Shown here one piece after another: positions 32,921 through 42,351 of a stretch of DNA of 64,000 nucleotides (positions are counted from its first letter, which is position 1; every line of letters starts with the position of its first letter). The translations under genes were made by a program, and so were the position numbers. Where the stretch lies: positions 1 through 64,000 of the forward strand of contig NZ_AODQ01000005.1 of NCBI RefSeq assembly GCF_000348925.1. Direction: 5' to 3'. Below the pieces are notes generated by a model. That model worked only from the letters and a program-made list of their open reading frames with translations. It was not told the DNA's origin and did not search any database. This DNA is from Cesiribacter andamanensis AMV16 (GTDB taxonomy: Bacteria > Bacteroidota > Bacteroidia > Cytophagales > Cyclobacteriaceae).

Positions 32921-33349
32921 ATGTCCGTAAATTTAGGAAAATTGTCAGCGATGGGACTACCGCTTTTCAAAAACCGACCATTGGATGAACTGATCCATCT
33001 GAGCCGCGAGGGTCTGGATGCCGCTACGTTTGAGGAGATTGTGGCCCGCCTCCCCTTTAGCCTGCAGGAGTGGGCCCAGTTTCTGGGCGTATCAGAACGT
33101 ACGCTCATTCGGGTACGGAAGGAGAACAAATCTCTGGGAACCTCTGCCTCTGACAAGGTGATCCGCATTGCCCAGCTGTACCAGAAGGGGGTGGATGTGT
33201 TTCGGGATGAAGATAAATTTTGCCACTGGCTGGGGGCCCGCATCATGGCAGTGGGCGGTGTGGCGCCAAAATCGCTGCTGGATACCAGCTTTGGGCTGGA
33301 ACTGGTAGATACTACCCTGGGACAGATCGAGTTTGGCATCTTTGCATGA
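32921..33349 (+). CDS. Xre/MbcA/ParS-type antitoxin
   Basis: A 142-residue antitoxin counted from MSVNLGKL; a TTG at 32906 is possible. The N-terminal Xre-like HTH (about 45-80, SLQEWAQFLGVSERTLIRVR) binds DNA and the C-terminal DUF2384 toxin-binding domain (about 85-140, RIAQLYQKGVDVFRDEDKF, later WLG and LLDTSFGLELVDTTLG) binds the RES toxin. It would repress its own operon. It overlaps the toxin start by 4 nt. Confidence 0.92.
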   Translation: MSVNLGKLSAMGLPLFKNRPLDELIHLSREGLDAATFEEIVARLPFSLQEWAQFLGVSERTLIRVRKENKSLGTSASDKVIRIAQLYQKGVDVFRDEDKFCHWLGARIMAVGGVAPKSLLDTSFGLELVDTTLGQIEFGIFA

Positions 33350-33807
33350 TCCTCTACCGCTTTAGCCGTAAGGAATGGGGCGGTGACCTCTCCGGCCGTG
33401 GTGCCGAGCGTTTTGGCGGTCGCTGGAACAGCAAGGGGGTGCCGGTGATCTACTGCTCCGAAAGCCGGGCGCTGGCCATGACCGAGATCATTGCCTATAC
33501 CCCTCCCGGCCTGATCCCCGAAGGCTATGTACTCAACATCATTGAAGCCCCCGATACTCCTGCCCTGATCCACACCATTTCCAAAGAAAGCCTGCCGCCC
33601 GACTGGAACCGCTATCCCCATGGCGCAGCTACCAAGGCCCTGGGCGATGCGCTGCTAAAAGCCGGAAAGCACCTGCTGATAAAAGCCCCCTCGGCCCTGG
33701 TGCAGGATGAGCACAACTACCTGATCAACCCCCTGCATGAGCAATTTTCAGCGGTAAAGGCACTGGAGGTGCTGCCTTTTAATTTCAACGAGCGGCTGTT
33801 TAAGTAG
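33346..33807 (+). CDS. RES-domain toxin (NAD+-degrading type)
   Basis: A 153-residue protein starting MILYRFSRKEWGGDLSGRGAER. The RES signature residues are visible: R (LYRF), the GRWNSKGVPVIYCSES stretch and the C-terminal NYLINP. RES toxins of Xre-RES pairs cleave NAD+ and stop growth when not bound by antitoxin. The start ATG overlaps the antitoxin stop (ATGA). All family blocks look intact, so it is probably active. Confidence 0.92.
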   Translation: MILYRFSRKEWGGDLSGRGAERFGGRWNSKGVPVIYCSESRALAMTEIIAYTPPGLIPEGYVLNIIEAPDTPALIHTISKESLPPDWNRYPHGAATKALGDALLKAGKHLLIKAPSALVQDEHNYLINPLHEQFSAVKALEVLPFNFNERLFK

Positions 33808-33921
33808 TGTAGGAGAAGGGAATCCTGCTGGGTTTTTAACACCTTGGAAGAATTTGATGATTGGACATAACGCCTTGCCCCAATCCAAGCCCCAGGCAGA
33901 GTAGGCAGTCACCCGCCTCTA

Positions 33922-34380
33922 TTATTCCACGATCAATTGTCCGCTAAGGCCTCTGTCGCGCTGGTTGCGCAGGGGGCTGTAGAAGGGATAGGTACCGGCC
34001 TTTTCGGGGGCTGTGAAGACAATACCCGCCCGCTGAGCAGGTGGCACCGGCTCCCGCAACTCCTGAGCATTGCCCGGCAGCTCAATCCGCAGGCTGCTTT
34101 CTACCTCGCCTTCATTGATAAGCATGATCTGCACGCGCTGTCCCTTTTTCACGCGCAATTCAGCCGGGCTGAACTGCAGGTTTTGTACCCGTATTTCCAG
34201 CTGCTCACTGTCTGAGTCCTGTACAGTGGGATCATTTTCCAGCATGTTGGGTGGGGCGGTTTCCTGGCGGACGGAATCAGCCGGAGGGGCATCATCGGCA
34301 GAGCGGCGGTTGGTATCACAAGCCGTCAAAATACTTAAAACAAGAAGGGGTAGCCAGCCAAAAGAAGTTCGTAAGTTCAT
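33922..34380 (-). CDS. Cupredoxin-like lipoprotein without copper ligands
   Basis: A 152-residue protein counted from MNLRTSFG. The lipobox is LTAC (about residue 21), followed by an acidic linker (30-60) and a cupredoxin fold from about 63 (LQFSPAELRVKKGQRVQIMLINEGEV). In copper proteins of this family a His follows the NEG loop, and Cys, His and Met lie in the last loop. Here the corresponding sequence is SSLRIELPG and FYSPLRNQRDRGLSGQ: all four ligands are absent. It is probably a structural relative in the envelope and not a copper carrier. Confidence 0.8.
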   Translation of the reverse strand: MNLRTSFGWLPLLVLSILTACDTNRRSADDAPPADSVRQETAPPNMLENDPTVQDSDSEQLEIRVQNLQFSPAELRVKKGQRVQIMLINEGEVESSLRIELPGNAQELREPVPPAQRAGIVFTAPEKAGTYPFYSPLRNQRDRGLSGQLIVE

Positions 34381-34431
34381 TCCAAACACTGTATCGTACT
34401 CTAGGTAGTACCATGAAATGCAGGTTTTTGT

Positions 34432-36118
34432 TTACAGCTTCGCTTCTTTGCCAGTTCCGCTCAGCAGTTCAAAGAGGGCGCTGATCAGCACCACAAGCCC
34501 GCAGCCGATGAAATTGTACCAGAGATATTCAATAGTTCCCCAGAGATGAATGGCAATCACCACCGCCTCGGCAATGAGGGCTGCGTAAAAGACCGCATTT
34601 CCCCGGATGCGTTTAAGAAAGAAGGCCACCAGGAATATGCCCAGAATGGTGCCGTAAAAAAGCGAGCCGATGATGTTGATGTACTCAATGAGATTTTCGA
34701 ACTGCCGGGCCGTAAGGGCAAACAGCAGGGCCAGTAGCCCCCAGGCCAGGGTAAAGCCTTTGGAGGCCAGTACATTGTGGGCATCGCTCCCCTCCTGCCG
34801 GATAAGCCGTTTATAAAAATCGACCATGGAGGTGGAGGCCAGGGCATTGAGCTCACCGGCGGTAGAAGACATGGCCGCCGAAAAGATAACCGCCAGCAGC
34901 AGACCTATAAGCCCATGCGGCAGGTAATTGAGCACAAAGGTGATAAAGACATAATCCGAATCCTTTACGCTATCGGGCTGTACGGAGCCTACCAGCTCCT
35001 TTACCTCCTGGCGCAGGGAAAGCTCCTGTGCCTGTAGGTCTTTTTACTGTTTGCCACTCCCCTTGTTTACTCAGGGCGGCTTCTACGGCCTGTCGCTTTT
35101 GTACGAATAGCTGATCAAACTCCAGCTGGTAGCCCTGTAGCTGCTCCTGTAGCTCGGGCTGGGTGATCTGCTGCAGCTGCGGCTGGTTATAGTAAACGGG
35201 GGGTTGATAGAACTGGTAAAACACAAACACCATGGCCCCTATGAACAGGATCAGGAACTGCATGGGCACCTTTACCAGGCCATTCATGAGCAGGCCCAGC
35301 CGGCTTTCGGTTACCGATCGGCCGCCCAGGTAGCGCTGCACCTGGCTCTGATCGGTGCCAAAGTAGCTCATGGCCAGAAAAAATCCGCCCAAAAGGCCGC
35401 TCCAGAGCGTATACCGATTGCTCAGGTCAAACTCGGTATCAATCAGGTTAAGCTTGCCCATATGACCTGCTACGGCCACCGCATCCCCAACCCCTACCCC
35501 TTCGGGCAATTTATAGAGCAGTACCAGCAGGGCCACGATCATCCCCCCCATCATTACAGCCATCTGCTGCTTTTGCGTTTGGCTAACGGCCCGGGTACCT
35601 CCCGAAACCGTATACAGGATCACCAGTACGCCAATGATCAGGATGGTCAGGTTCAGGCTCCAGCCCAGAATGGTGCTCAGGATAATGGAGGGGGCATAAA
35701 TGGTAATGCCGGCAGCCAGGCCCCGCTGCACCAGAAACAGAAAGGCAGCCAGCAGTCGGGTTTTCAGATCAAAGCGGTTTTCCAGAAACTCATAGGCCGT
35801 ATACACCCGCAGGCGGTAGTAAATGGGCAGCACCCATACGCAGAGCACAATCATGGCCAGGGGCAGGCCAAAATAGAACTGGATAAAGCCCATGCCGCTC
35901 TCATAGGCCTGCCCGGGCGTAGACAGAAAGGTAATGGCGCTAGCCTGGGTAGCCATTACCGACAGGCCAATGGTCCACCATTTAAGGCTGTTATCCCCCT
36001 TCAGGTAAGCCTCCATGGTGCGGCTGCCCCGGGTCTTGTAAATGCCTACGGCCACAATAGTAAGCAGGGTACCAAAGAGCACACCCCAGTCCAGAAGGTC
36101 CAAACCGCTTGCTGTCAT
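34432..36118 (-). CDS. Sodium/solute symporter (SSS family), frame-disrupted
   Basis: Two reading frames make one SSS permease: residues 1 to about 352 from 36118 to about 35042, with repeated membrane segments and the Na+-site block MATQASAITFLSTPGQAYE; then a second frame from about 35040 to 34432 with FSAAMSSTAGELNALASTS and the last helices. The break lies at a run of five A (minus strand; 35041-35045), where one more A would restore WQTVKKDLQAQEL. It probably imports a sugar, sialic acid or a related solute. The indel looks like a homopolymer error; if real, it inactivates the transporter. A 40-residue membrane protein precedes it. Confidence 0.75.
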
Positions 36119-36122
36119 AGGA

Positions 36123-36245
36123 TTAGTGCCAGCGGATGGTTAGCCAGTAGTAGAAAACAATCTGAAGCAGCAAAAAGCCCAGCAGCAGGCTGTAGAGCTT
36201 CCACCAGGGGTACTGATTATTTTGGGGTTGGGAGGAATCCGGCAT
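36123..36245 (-). CDS. 40-residue single-span membrane protein upstream of the symporter
   Basis: A short ORF reads MPDSSQPQNNQYPWWKLYSL and continues with LLGFLLLQIVFYYWLTIRWH. It has a polar N terminus and one membrane helix. Its stop is 4 nt before the symporter start, so they are surely cotranscribed. Tiny one-helix partners are found before some SSS transporters. It could serve as an accessory subunit; this is inferred from context. Confidence 0.7.
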   Translation of the reverse strand: MPDSSQPQNNQYPWWKLYSLLLGFLLLQIVFYYWLTIRWH

Positions 36246-36368
36246 GGCAGGTTATTTCGTAGCTTAAAGAAAGGAAAAAAGCGTGGCATCGCCAATTGCC
36301 GGGAAGTATTCCGGCTGGCGAACCATCTGCCCCTCCTTCTGATTATATATTAAAGCAACGAACTTCGC

Positions 36369-36866
36369 ATGAACTACCCCATGTCCCTGCTTCTGCTGGC
36401 CCTGCTCTTTCTCAGTAGCCTGGGCGCCTGCCAGCAAGCTGAAAAGAAACAGGCCCAATCCCATCCCCCTATGAAACTGAAGGTAGAAAAAACAGATGCC
36501 CAGTGGCGCCAGGAGCTCAGTCCCGAGCAATATAAGGTGTTGCGGGAAAAAGGTACCGAACGGGCCTTTACCGGCAAATATAACGACCATAAAGAAAAAG
36601 GGATTTACCGCTGCGCCGCCTGCAACAATGAGCTCTTCAGCTCCGAGACCAAGTTTGACAGCGGCACCGGCTGGCCCAGCTTTTACCAGCCCATTGATGA
36701 GGATGCCCTGCTGAAAGAAACAGACCGTACCTATGGCATGACCCGTACCGAAGTACTCTGCAACCATTGCGGCGGGCATCTGGGCCATGTTTTTCCGGAT
36801 GGCCCCAAGCCTACCGGGCTGCGGTACTGCATCAATTCCGTTTCGCTGGCGTTTGAGAAGAAGTAA
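36369..36866 (+). CDS. msrB: Lipoprotein methionine-(R)-sulfoxide reductase
   Basis: A 165-residue exported MsrB. The lipobox LGAC places the lipidated Cys at 21. The zinc site is C82/C85 (RCAAC) and C131/C134 ([12 protein letters not shown]), and the catalytic Cys is C154 (RYCINSVSL). It repairs oxidised Met in periplasmic or surface proteins, using a reductant such as a thioredoxin-like partner. The resolving Cys of canonical MsrB is not evident, so recycling may be indirect. It is divergent from the symporter operon. Confidence 0.93.
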   Translation: MNYPMSLLLLALLFLSSLGACQQAEKKQAQSHPPMKLKVEKTDAQWRQELSPEQYKVLREKGTERAFTGKYNDHKEKGIYRCAACNNELFSSETKFDSGTGWPSFYQPIDEDALLKETDRTYGMTRTEVLCNHCGGHLGHVFPDGPKPTGLRYCINSVSLAFEKK

Positions 36867-37022
36867 GGCTGCTGCCGGTTGGCCCCTTTGGCTGCCCTAT
36901 GCGTAAAAATTACCATCGCTGGTAGTGCCCTTTGTCTTAATTTTTCTTACGTCTAGAGAATAGTACAACTTTTTAAGAAATCATTCCCGTAAATACGGCA
37001 TCCAACTAATGCCCAAAAAGGC

Positions 37023-37030
37023 TAATTTTG
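37023..37030 (+). promoter_or_regulatory. -7 box of a probable leaderless promoter of lhgO
   Basis: TAATTTTG fits the TAnnTTTG box and lies 7 nt before the ATG at 37037, so transcription should begin at or beside the start codon. No clear TTTG -33 was seen at 19-21 nt upstream. Confidence 0.45.
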
Positions 37031-37036
37031 CCCCCT

Positions 37037-38236
37037 ATGAAAGGGCAGGTTACGATTATTGGTGGCGGGATTGTAGGATTGGCAACGGCATTGCAGCTTC
37101 TGAGGCGCAACCCCGGTCTATCCCTGCGGCTCCTGGAGAAGGAAGACCGGCTGGCAGCACACCAGACCGGGCACAACAGCGGCGTTATTCACTCAGGCAT
37201 ATATTACAAGCCCGGTAGCCTCAAAGCCCAAAACTGCATTAGAGGCTACCAGCTGCTGGTAGAATTTTGCCGGCAGGAAGCTCTGCCGTTTGAGCTCTGC
37301 GGCAAAGTAATTGTAGCCACCGACAAAGCTGAGCTGCCGCAGCTGGACATGATCCACCAGCGGGGCGTACAAAATGGGTTGCAGGGTCTAAAGAAATTAA
37401 CCCAGTCGGAGTTACGGGAGCACGAGCCCCATGTAGCCGGTATCGCCGCCGTGCTGGTCCCCCAGGCCGGCATTGTTGATTATACACTGGTAGCCCAGGC
37501 CTATGCCCGCCGCATTGGCGAGTTGGGAGGAGAAATTCTCCTTAACCAGAAAGTTACGGGCATCATGCGCATTGGCAAAAAGCTGCATGTGCAGACCGGT
37601 GACCAGGAACTGAAAACCGACCTCCTCATCAACTGCGCCGGCCTTTACTCCGATAAGGTAGCGCGCATGACGGGCCAGGAGCTTGACCTGCAGATCATCC
37701 CCTTCCGGGGCGAATATTATGAGGTACGGCCCGAGAAGCAGCACCTGATCAACAACCTGGTCTATCCCGTACCTGATCCCAATTTCCCCTTTCTGGGCGT
37801 ACACTTTACGCGCATGATTGGCGGAGGCATAGAGGCTGGCCCCAATGCTGTGCTGGCGTTTCGGCGCGAGGGCTATACCAAATCGGCCATTGATCCGCGG
37901 GAGTTTCTGGAAACGCTGCGCTGGCCGGGCTTTCAGAAGGTGGCTGCCAAGTACTGGCGCACGGGCATGGGTGAATATTATCGCTCCTTCTCCAAAGCGG
38001 CTTTTACCAAAGCTCTGCAAAAGCTGCTGCCCGAAATCCGCCAGCAGGACCTCCTGCCGGGAGGTGCCGGCGTACGGGCCCAGGCCTGCGACCGCCACGG
38101 CGGACTGGTAGATGATTTTCTGATCCTGGAAAGCCCGGGCGTGGTCAATGTATGCAACGCCCCCTCCCCTGCGGCAACCTCATCCCTGTCCATCGGCCTT
38201 ACCGTAGCCGAGCTGGCCGAGAAGCAGCTTAATTAA
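37037..38236 (+). CDS. lhgO: L-2-hydroxyglutarate oxidase
   Basis: This 399-residue FAD-dependent oxidase oxidises L-2-hydroxyglutarate to 2-oxoglutarate and feeds electrons to the membrane. The FAD-binding motif IIGGGIVGLATA is at residues 7-18. Family blocks are LEKEDRLAAHQTGHNSGVIH, SGIYYKPGSLKA, IVDYTLVA and the C-terminal CNAPSPAATSSLSIG. A TTG at 37028 would add 3 residues; ATG 37037 is preferred because a promoter box lies just before it. It is convergent with the YheT gene. Confidence 0.93.
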   Translation: MKGQVTIIGGGIVGLATALQLLRRNPGLSLRLLEKEDRLAAHQTGHNSGVIHSGIYYKPGSLKAQNCIRGYQLLVEFCRQEALPFELCGKVIVATDKAELPQLDMIHQRGVQNGLQGLKKLTQSELREHEPHVAGIAAVLVPQAGIVDYTLVAQAYARRIGELGGEILLNQKVTGIMRIGKKLHVQTGDQELKTDLLINCAGLYSDKVARMTGQELDLQIIPFRGEYYEVRPEKQHLINNLVYPVPDPNFPFLGVHFTRMIGGGIEAGPNAVLAFRREGYTKSAIDPREFLETLRWPGFQKVAAKYWRTGMGEYYRSFSKAAFTKALQKLLPEIRQQDLLPGGAGVRAQACDRHGGLVDDFLILESPGVVNVCNAPSPAATSSLSIGLTVAELAEKQLN

Positions 38237-38253
38237 GCCAAACCAGTTCTTTG

Positions 38254-39219
38254 CTATGACAGCTTCTCTGTAATGAAAGCCAGCGCCCGCACCTCGGCCC
38301 AGGTAGGTTTATTTTTACCTTGCGAAAAGCCTACATGCCCCCCTCGCCTGGGCATTTCCAGGTACAGATAGGGATGGGTAAGGGCCATCTCTACCGGAAA
38401 ACAGCTTAGGGGTAACATAGGGTCATTCAGCGCATTGGCCAGGAGCGTTGGTACCTGAATATGGGGAATAAACTGCCCCGAACTGGCCTGGGCGTAAAAA
38501 TCGGCCGAGTCCTTAAACCCATGCAGCGGTGCCGTATAACAGGTATCGAAATCAGGAAATCCCTTAATCTCCTTAAAACGGTCCAAGTCAATGGGCAGAT
38601 GGGGCTGCAACTGAAGCTTCTGCTGCAATTTTTTATAGAGCTTGCGCATAAAGCGTTTGCGATAGAGGGTATTATCCCAGGACGAAAGCGCCCGGGCACT
38701 GCTGCCCAGATCGCAGGGTACCGAAAACACAGCTGCCCGGTAAATCTCCTTGGGAACTCCCGCTCCCATTTCGCCCAGGTATTTCAGGGTCATGCTGCCG
38801 CCCATGCTAAAGCCGGTGAGGGCAATTTTGCTATAGGCGGAACGTACATGCTCTACGACAGCGGCCAGATCGTCGGTGGCGCCATGGTGGTACATGCGCT
38901 CGGCCCGGTTCATTTCGCCACTGCAGCTGCGGCAGTTCCAGGCCAGCACATCCCAGCCCCGCTCCCAAAACACCTTGGCCATGCCCTTCACATAAGGGCG
39001 GTCTGAGCTTCCCTCCAGGCCATGGGAGATGATCACCAGCTGCCCGGACCCCTGCCGGAGCCAGTCCAGGTCCAGAAAATCATCGTCCGGGGTCACAAAG
39101 CGCTCCCGCTCATAGGGGGGCAGGGCCACCTTACGCAGGGTGCTGGGCACTATGGTTTCCAGGTGGCGGTTAAAGAGGTAAAAAGGGGGTGAATAGGGGG
39201 TTGCAGGCAATAAGGGCAT
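38254..39219 (-). CDS. YheT-family alpha/beta hydrolase
   Basis: A 321-residue hydrolase. The nucleophile elbow GFSMGGS has S138, and the oxyanion segment HGLEGSSDRPYVKG precedes it. The late Asp and His are in NALNDPMLP and RRGGHVGF, as in YheT. These enzymes hydrolyse esters of unknown nature; the family is linked to lipid or carboxylester metabolism. The gene is convergent with lhgO and divergent from the TonB receptor gene. Confidence 0.9.
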   Translation of the reverse strand: MPLLPATPYSPPFYLFNRHLETIVPSTLRKVALPPYERERFVTPDDDFLDLDWLRQGSGQLVIISHGLEGSSDRPYVKGMAKVFWERGWDVLAWNCRSCSGEMNRAERMYHHGATDDLAAVVEHVRSAYSKIALTGFSMGGSMTLKYLGEMGAGVPKEIYRAAVFSVPCDLGSSARALSSWDNTLYRKRFMRKLYKKLQQKLQLQPHLPIDLDRFKEIKGFPDFDTCYTAPLHGFKDSADFYAQASSGQFIPHIQVPTLLANALNDPMLPLSCFPVEMALTHPYLYLEMPRRGGHVGFSQGKNKPTWAEVRALAFITEKLS

Positions 39220-39267
39220 GGGCAGCGAAAATAGGGCAAAGCATTTTTAGCTAACAGCAAATGGGTG

Positions 39268-39275
39268 TATTTTTG
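39268..39275 (+). promoter_or_regulatory. -7 box of the TonB receptor gene
   Basis: TATTTTTG lies 5 nt before the ATG at 39281, so the transcript may be leaderless. A TTTTTAG at 39244-39250 is about 19 nt upstream and could serve as -33. Confidence 0.5.
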
Positions 39276-39280
39276 TTGCA

Positions 39281-41698
39281 ATGCGTGCCATATTCTGCCA
39301 TTTTTTAGGCCTGATGCTCATTTGTTTTGCCCTGCTGGCCCGGGGCCAGCAGCTGCAGCTGATCGATCAGGATAGCCGACAGCCCATCCCAGGAGTCAGC
39401 ATCCTGAATACCGCCGGCACCAAAGGGGTGGTTACCGATAGTGAAGGCCGGGCCGATATTACCCCCTTTCGCTCGCTGGCCCAGCTCCACTTCCGGCACC
39501 CGGCCTACTACTCAGCCAGCTTTAGCCTGCAGCAGCTTAAAGAGATGGACTACGTGGTGGCCCTGCGGGAGAATATAGTCCAGATTCCCGAGGTGGTGAT
39601 CTCTGCCAATCGCTGGGAGCAAAAGCAGGAAGAAGTGCCCCAGCAGATCACCGCCATTAGCGGGCGCGAGATTGCCTTTCAAAACCCCGCCACCCCTGCC
39701 GATCTGCTGCAACAGACGGGCGAAGTGTTTGTACAGAAAAGCCAGCTGGGTGGAGGCAGCCCCATGCTCAGGGGCTTTGCGGCCAACTCGGTGCTGCTGG
39801 TGGTCGATGGCATTCGCATGAACAATGCCATATACCGCAGTGGCAACCTGCAAAATGTTATCAGCCTGGATGCCCATGTGCTGGAAGGCGCCGAAGTGAT
39901 CTTTGGCCCGGGCACTGTACTCTATGGCAGTGATGCCCTGGGAGGGGTGCTGGACTTCCATACCAAATCCCCGGGGCTCGCCACGGACGCCAGTCTGCGT
40001 ACGGAAGGCAGCGCCTTGCTGCGCTGGGCGTCTGCCAGCCAGGAAAAAACGGCTCATGTGGATCTGGCGCTGGGCAGCCGCACACTGGCCTCCCTGAGCA
40101 GCATCAGCCTGAGCGACTGGGGTGATCTGCGGGCCGGCCGCAGGGGGCTATCCCATTTTCCAGATTACCTGCTACGCACCAGCTACCAGCAGCGCATCTG
40201 GCAGCGGGACAGCATCCTTTCCAACCCCAGCCCCCATCACCAGCTGGGCAGTGGGTACAGCCAGCTTAACCTGCTGCAGAAGCTGCGCTGGGTTCCCTCA
40301 CGGCAGTGGGATCTGACCTATAGCTTCCACTACAGCAACAGCTCAGATATTCCCCGCTATGATCGCCTGGTACAGCGTAGCCAGCAGCAGGGCCGGGCTG
40401 GCGAGCTGCGCTTTGCCGAGTGGTATTACGGTCCCCAGCGCTGGATGCTCCATAGCCTGCAAAGCCGTCTGCAGCGGGATAAGGGGGTATTTGAGGAAGC
40501 GCGCCTTACGGCCGGCTACCAGCGGGTGCAGGAAAGCAGGCACAGCCGCAGCACCGGCAGCACGCTTCTGGAATCACAGAGCGAATCGGTGGATGTGCTT
40601 ACCCTCAATGCCGATTTTAACCGGCCCTTTGCCGCCGGCCCAACACTCTTTTACGGAGCCGAAGCCGCCCTGAACTGGGTACGCTCTACCGGCAGCCAGA
40701 CCGATATAGATAGGGGTATCAGCAGCCCTGCACCCAGCCGCTATGGCGACCTGGGCAATCACAGCCTGGCTCTGGCCTCCTATGCCAGCCTGCACTACCC
40801 CCTTGGTGAAAGAAGCCGGCTTACTGCCGGAGCCCGCCTGAACTGGTACCAGCTGGAGAGCCGTTTCAGCACCCGCTTCCGGGACTTTCCTTTTCAGGAA
40901 ATTGGCCTACAGACCACCGCCCTTATTGGTAACCTGGGCTGGACCTACACCCCCAATCCGTTCAGGCTTAGTCTGCTGGCATCTACGGGTTTTCGGGCAC
41001 CCAATGTGGATGATATGGCCAAAGTATTTGATACGGCCCCCGGCATTCTTACCGTTCCCAATCCCCGCCTTGGGCCTGAGTATAGTTACAATGCTGAAGC
41101 CACCCTTGGGCTGGAGAAACGCAGCTTTCGCCTAAGCCTTACTACCTACCTCAGCCTGCTGGACGGGGCCATCGTTCGCAGGCCATTTCAGCTGGCGGGG
41201 CAGGACAGTGTGCTGCACCAGGGTGAGCGCAGGCAGGTGCAGGCGCTTGTCAATGGCGGAGGGGCCCTGCTGGCCGGCAGCAGCCTTAGTGTGCGCTACA
41301 GCCCTCTGCCCCAGCTGCTGCTCAGCAGCACCCTTACCTATAGCTGGGGTCAAGAATTGCAGAGCGGAAATGCCCTTCGGCACAATCCGCCCCTCTTTGG
41401 TCAGACCCAGCTGCGCTATCAGCGAAAAAAATCATCCGTGGAGCTTCAGTTCAGCTACAATGGCGGGATAAAATTTGCAGATCTGGCACCGGAAGAACAG
41501 GACAAAGCGTACCTTTATACGGCAGAAGGCAGCCGCCCCTGGTGGATCGCCAGCCTGAAAGGGGCCTGGCACCCCCTGAAGCAGCTGGAGCTGCAGGCAG
41601 GGCTGGAAAACCTGCTCGATACCCATTACAGGCCCTATTCCAGTGGCATCAGCGCCCCGGGCCGCAACCTTTACCTGAGTGTACGCACCCATTTCTAA
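39281..41698 (+). CDS. TonB-dependent outer-membrane receptor
   Basis: An 805-residue receptor. A signal peptide (1-22, ending LLARGQ) is followed by a carboxypeptidase-regulatory-like domain (23-100, IPGVSILNTAGTKGVVTDSEG), a plug domain (about 120-230, PMLRGFAANSVLLVVDG, later FGPGTVLYGSDALGG) and a 22-strand barrel ending NLYLSVRTHF with the usual C-terminal Phe. The plug resembles haemoglobin/haem-type receptors of Bacteroidota. The ligand is unknown. It ends 6 nt before pdxH, so the two may be cotranscribed. Confidence 0.93.
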   Translation: MRAIFCHFLGLMLICFALLARGQQLQLIDQDSRQPIPGVSILNTAGTKGVVTDSEGRADITPFRSLAQLHFRHPAYYSASFSLQQLKEMDYVVALRENIVQIPEVVISANRWEQKQEEVPQQITAISGREIAFQNPATPADLLQQTGEVFVQKSQLGGGSPMLRGFAANSVLLVVDGIRMNNAIYRSGNLQNVISLDAHVLEGAEVIFGPGTVLYGSDALGGVLDFHTKSPGLATDASLRTEGSALLRWASASQEKTAHVDLALGSRTLASLSSISLSDWGDLRAGRRGLSHFPDYLLRTSYQQRIWQRDSILSNPSPHHQLGSGYSQLNLLQKLRWVPSRQWDLTYSFHYSNSSDIPRYDRLVQRSQQQGRAGELRFAEWYYGPQRWMLHSLQSRLQRDKGVFEEARLTAGYQRVQESRHSRSTGSTLLESQSESVDVLTLNADFNRPFAAGPTLFYGAEAALNWVRSTGSQTDIDRGISSPAPSRYGDLGNHSLALASYASLHYPLGERSRLTAGARLNWYQLESRFSTRFRDFPFQEIGLQTTALIGNLGWTYTPNPFRLSLLASTGFRAPNVDDMAKVFDTAPGILTVPNPRLGPEYSYNAEATLGLEKRSFRLSLTTYLSLLDGAIVRRPFQLAGQDSVLHQGERRQVQALVNGGGALLAGSSLSVRYSPLPQLLLSSTLTYSWGQELQSGNALRHNPPLFGQTQLRYQRKKSSVELQFSYNGGIKFADLAPEEQDKAYLYTAEGSRPWWIASLKGAWHPLKQLELQAGLENLLDTHYRPYSSGISAPGRNLYLSVRTHF

Positions 41699-41704
41699 CC
41701 GAGT

Positions 41705-42349
41705 ATGAACCAAGATTTCGCCGCTCTTCGCAGGGACTATACCCAGGCATCCCTGGAAATCTCCAATACCCTGCCCGACCCCATCAGCCAATTCAAAAAG
41801 TGGTTTTCCGAGGCACAGCAGGCCGGCGCCCTGGAGCCCAATGCCATGACGCTTAGCACCATCAGCGCCGAGGGCCGTCCCGATGCCCGAATTGTGCTGA
41901 TCAAAGATGTACAGGAGGATGGATTTACCTTTTTTACCAATTACACCAGCCGCAAGGGGAAGGACCTGGATAAGCACCCCTTTGCTGCCCTCACCTTTTA
42001 CTGGTCTGAGCTGGAGCGGCAGGTGCGCATTGAAGGCGATGTGGAAAAGGTAGATGCCGCCAGCAGCGATGCCTATTTTGGCAGCCGGCCCCGCGGCAGC
42101 CAGATTGGGGCCTGGACCTCCCCCCAGAGTCAGGAGATCCCCAATAGGGGTATACTGGAAACACGCCAGCGCGATTTTGAGGAACGCTTTGCCCAGGCTG
42201 AGGTGCCCCGCCCCGAGCACTGGGGGGGCTATCTGGTAAAACCGCTGCGTATTGAGTTCTGGCAGGGCCGGGCCAGCCGCCTGCACGATCGGATCGTGTA
42301 TGAAAAAAGCGCTACAGGCGGCTGGGAGCGTAAGCGGCTTGCGCCCTAA
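41705..42349 (+). CDS. pdxH: Pyridoxamine 5'-phosphate oxidase
   Basis: A 214-residue FMN enzyme that oxidises pyridoxamine or pyridoxine phosphate to pyridoxal phosphate. Conserved blocks are PNAMTLSTISAEGRPDARIV, LIKDVQEDGFTFFTNYTSRK, FYWSELERQVRIEGDVEKV, YFGSRPRGSQIGAWTSPQS and the C-terminal PLRIEFWQGRASRLHDRIVY. Length fits the family. It follows the receptor gene closely and converges with bshB1. Confidence 0.95.
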   Translation: MNQDFAALRRDYTQASLEISNTLPDPISQFKKWFSEAQQAGALEPNAMTLSTISAEGRPDARIVLIKDVQEDGFTFFTNYTSRKGKDLDKHPFAALTFYWSELERQVRIEGDVEKVDAASSDAYFGSRPRGSQIGAWTSPQSQEIPNRGILETRQRDFEERFAQAEVPRPEHWGGYLVKPLRIEFWQGRASRLHDRIVYEKSATGGWERKRLAP

Positions 42350-42351
42350 GG

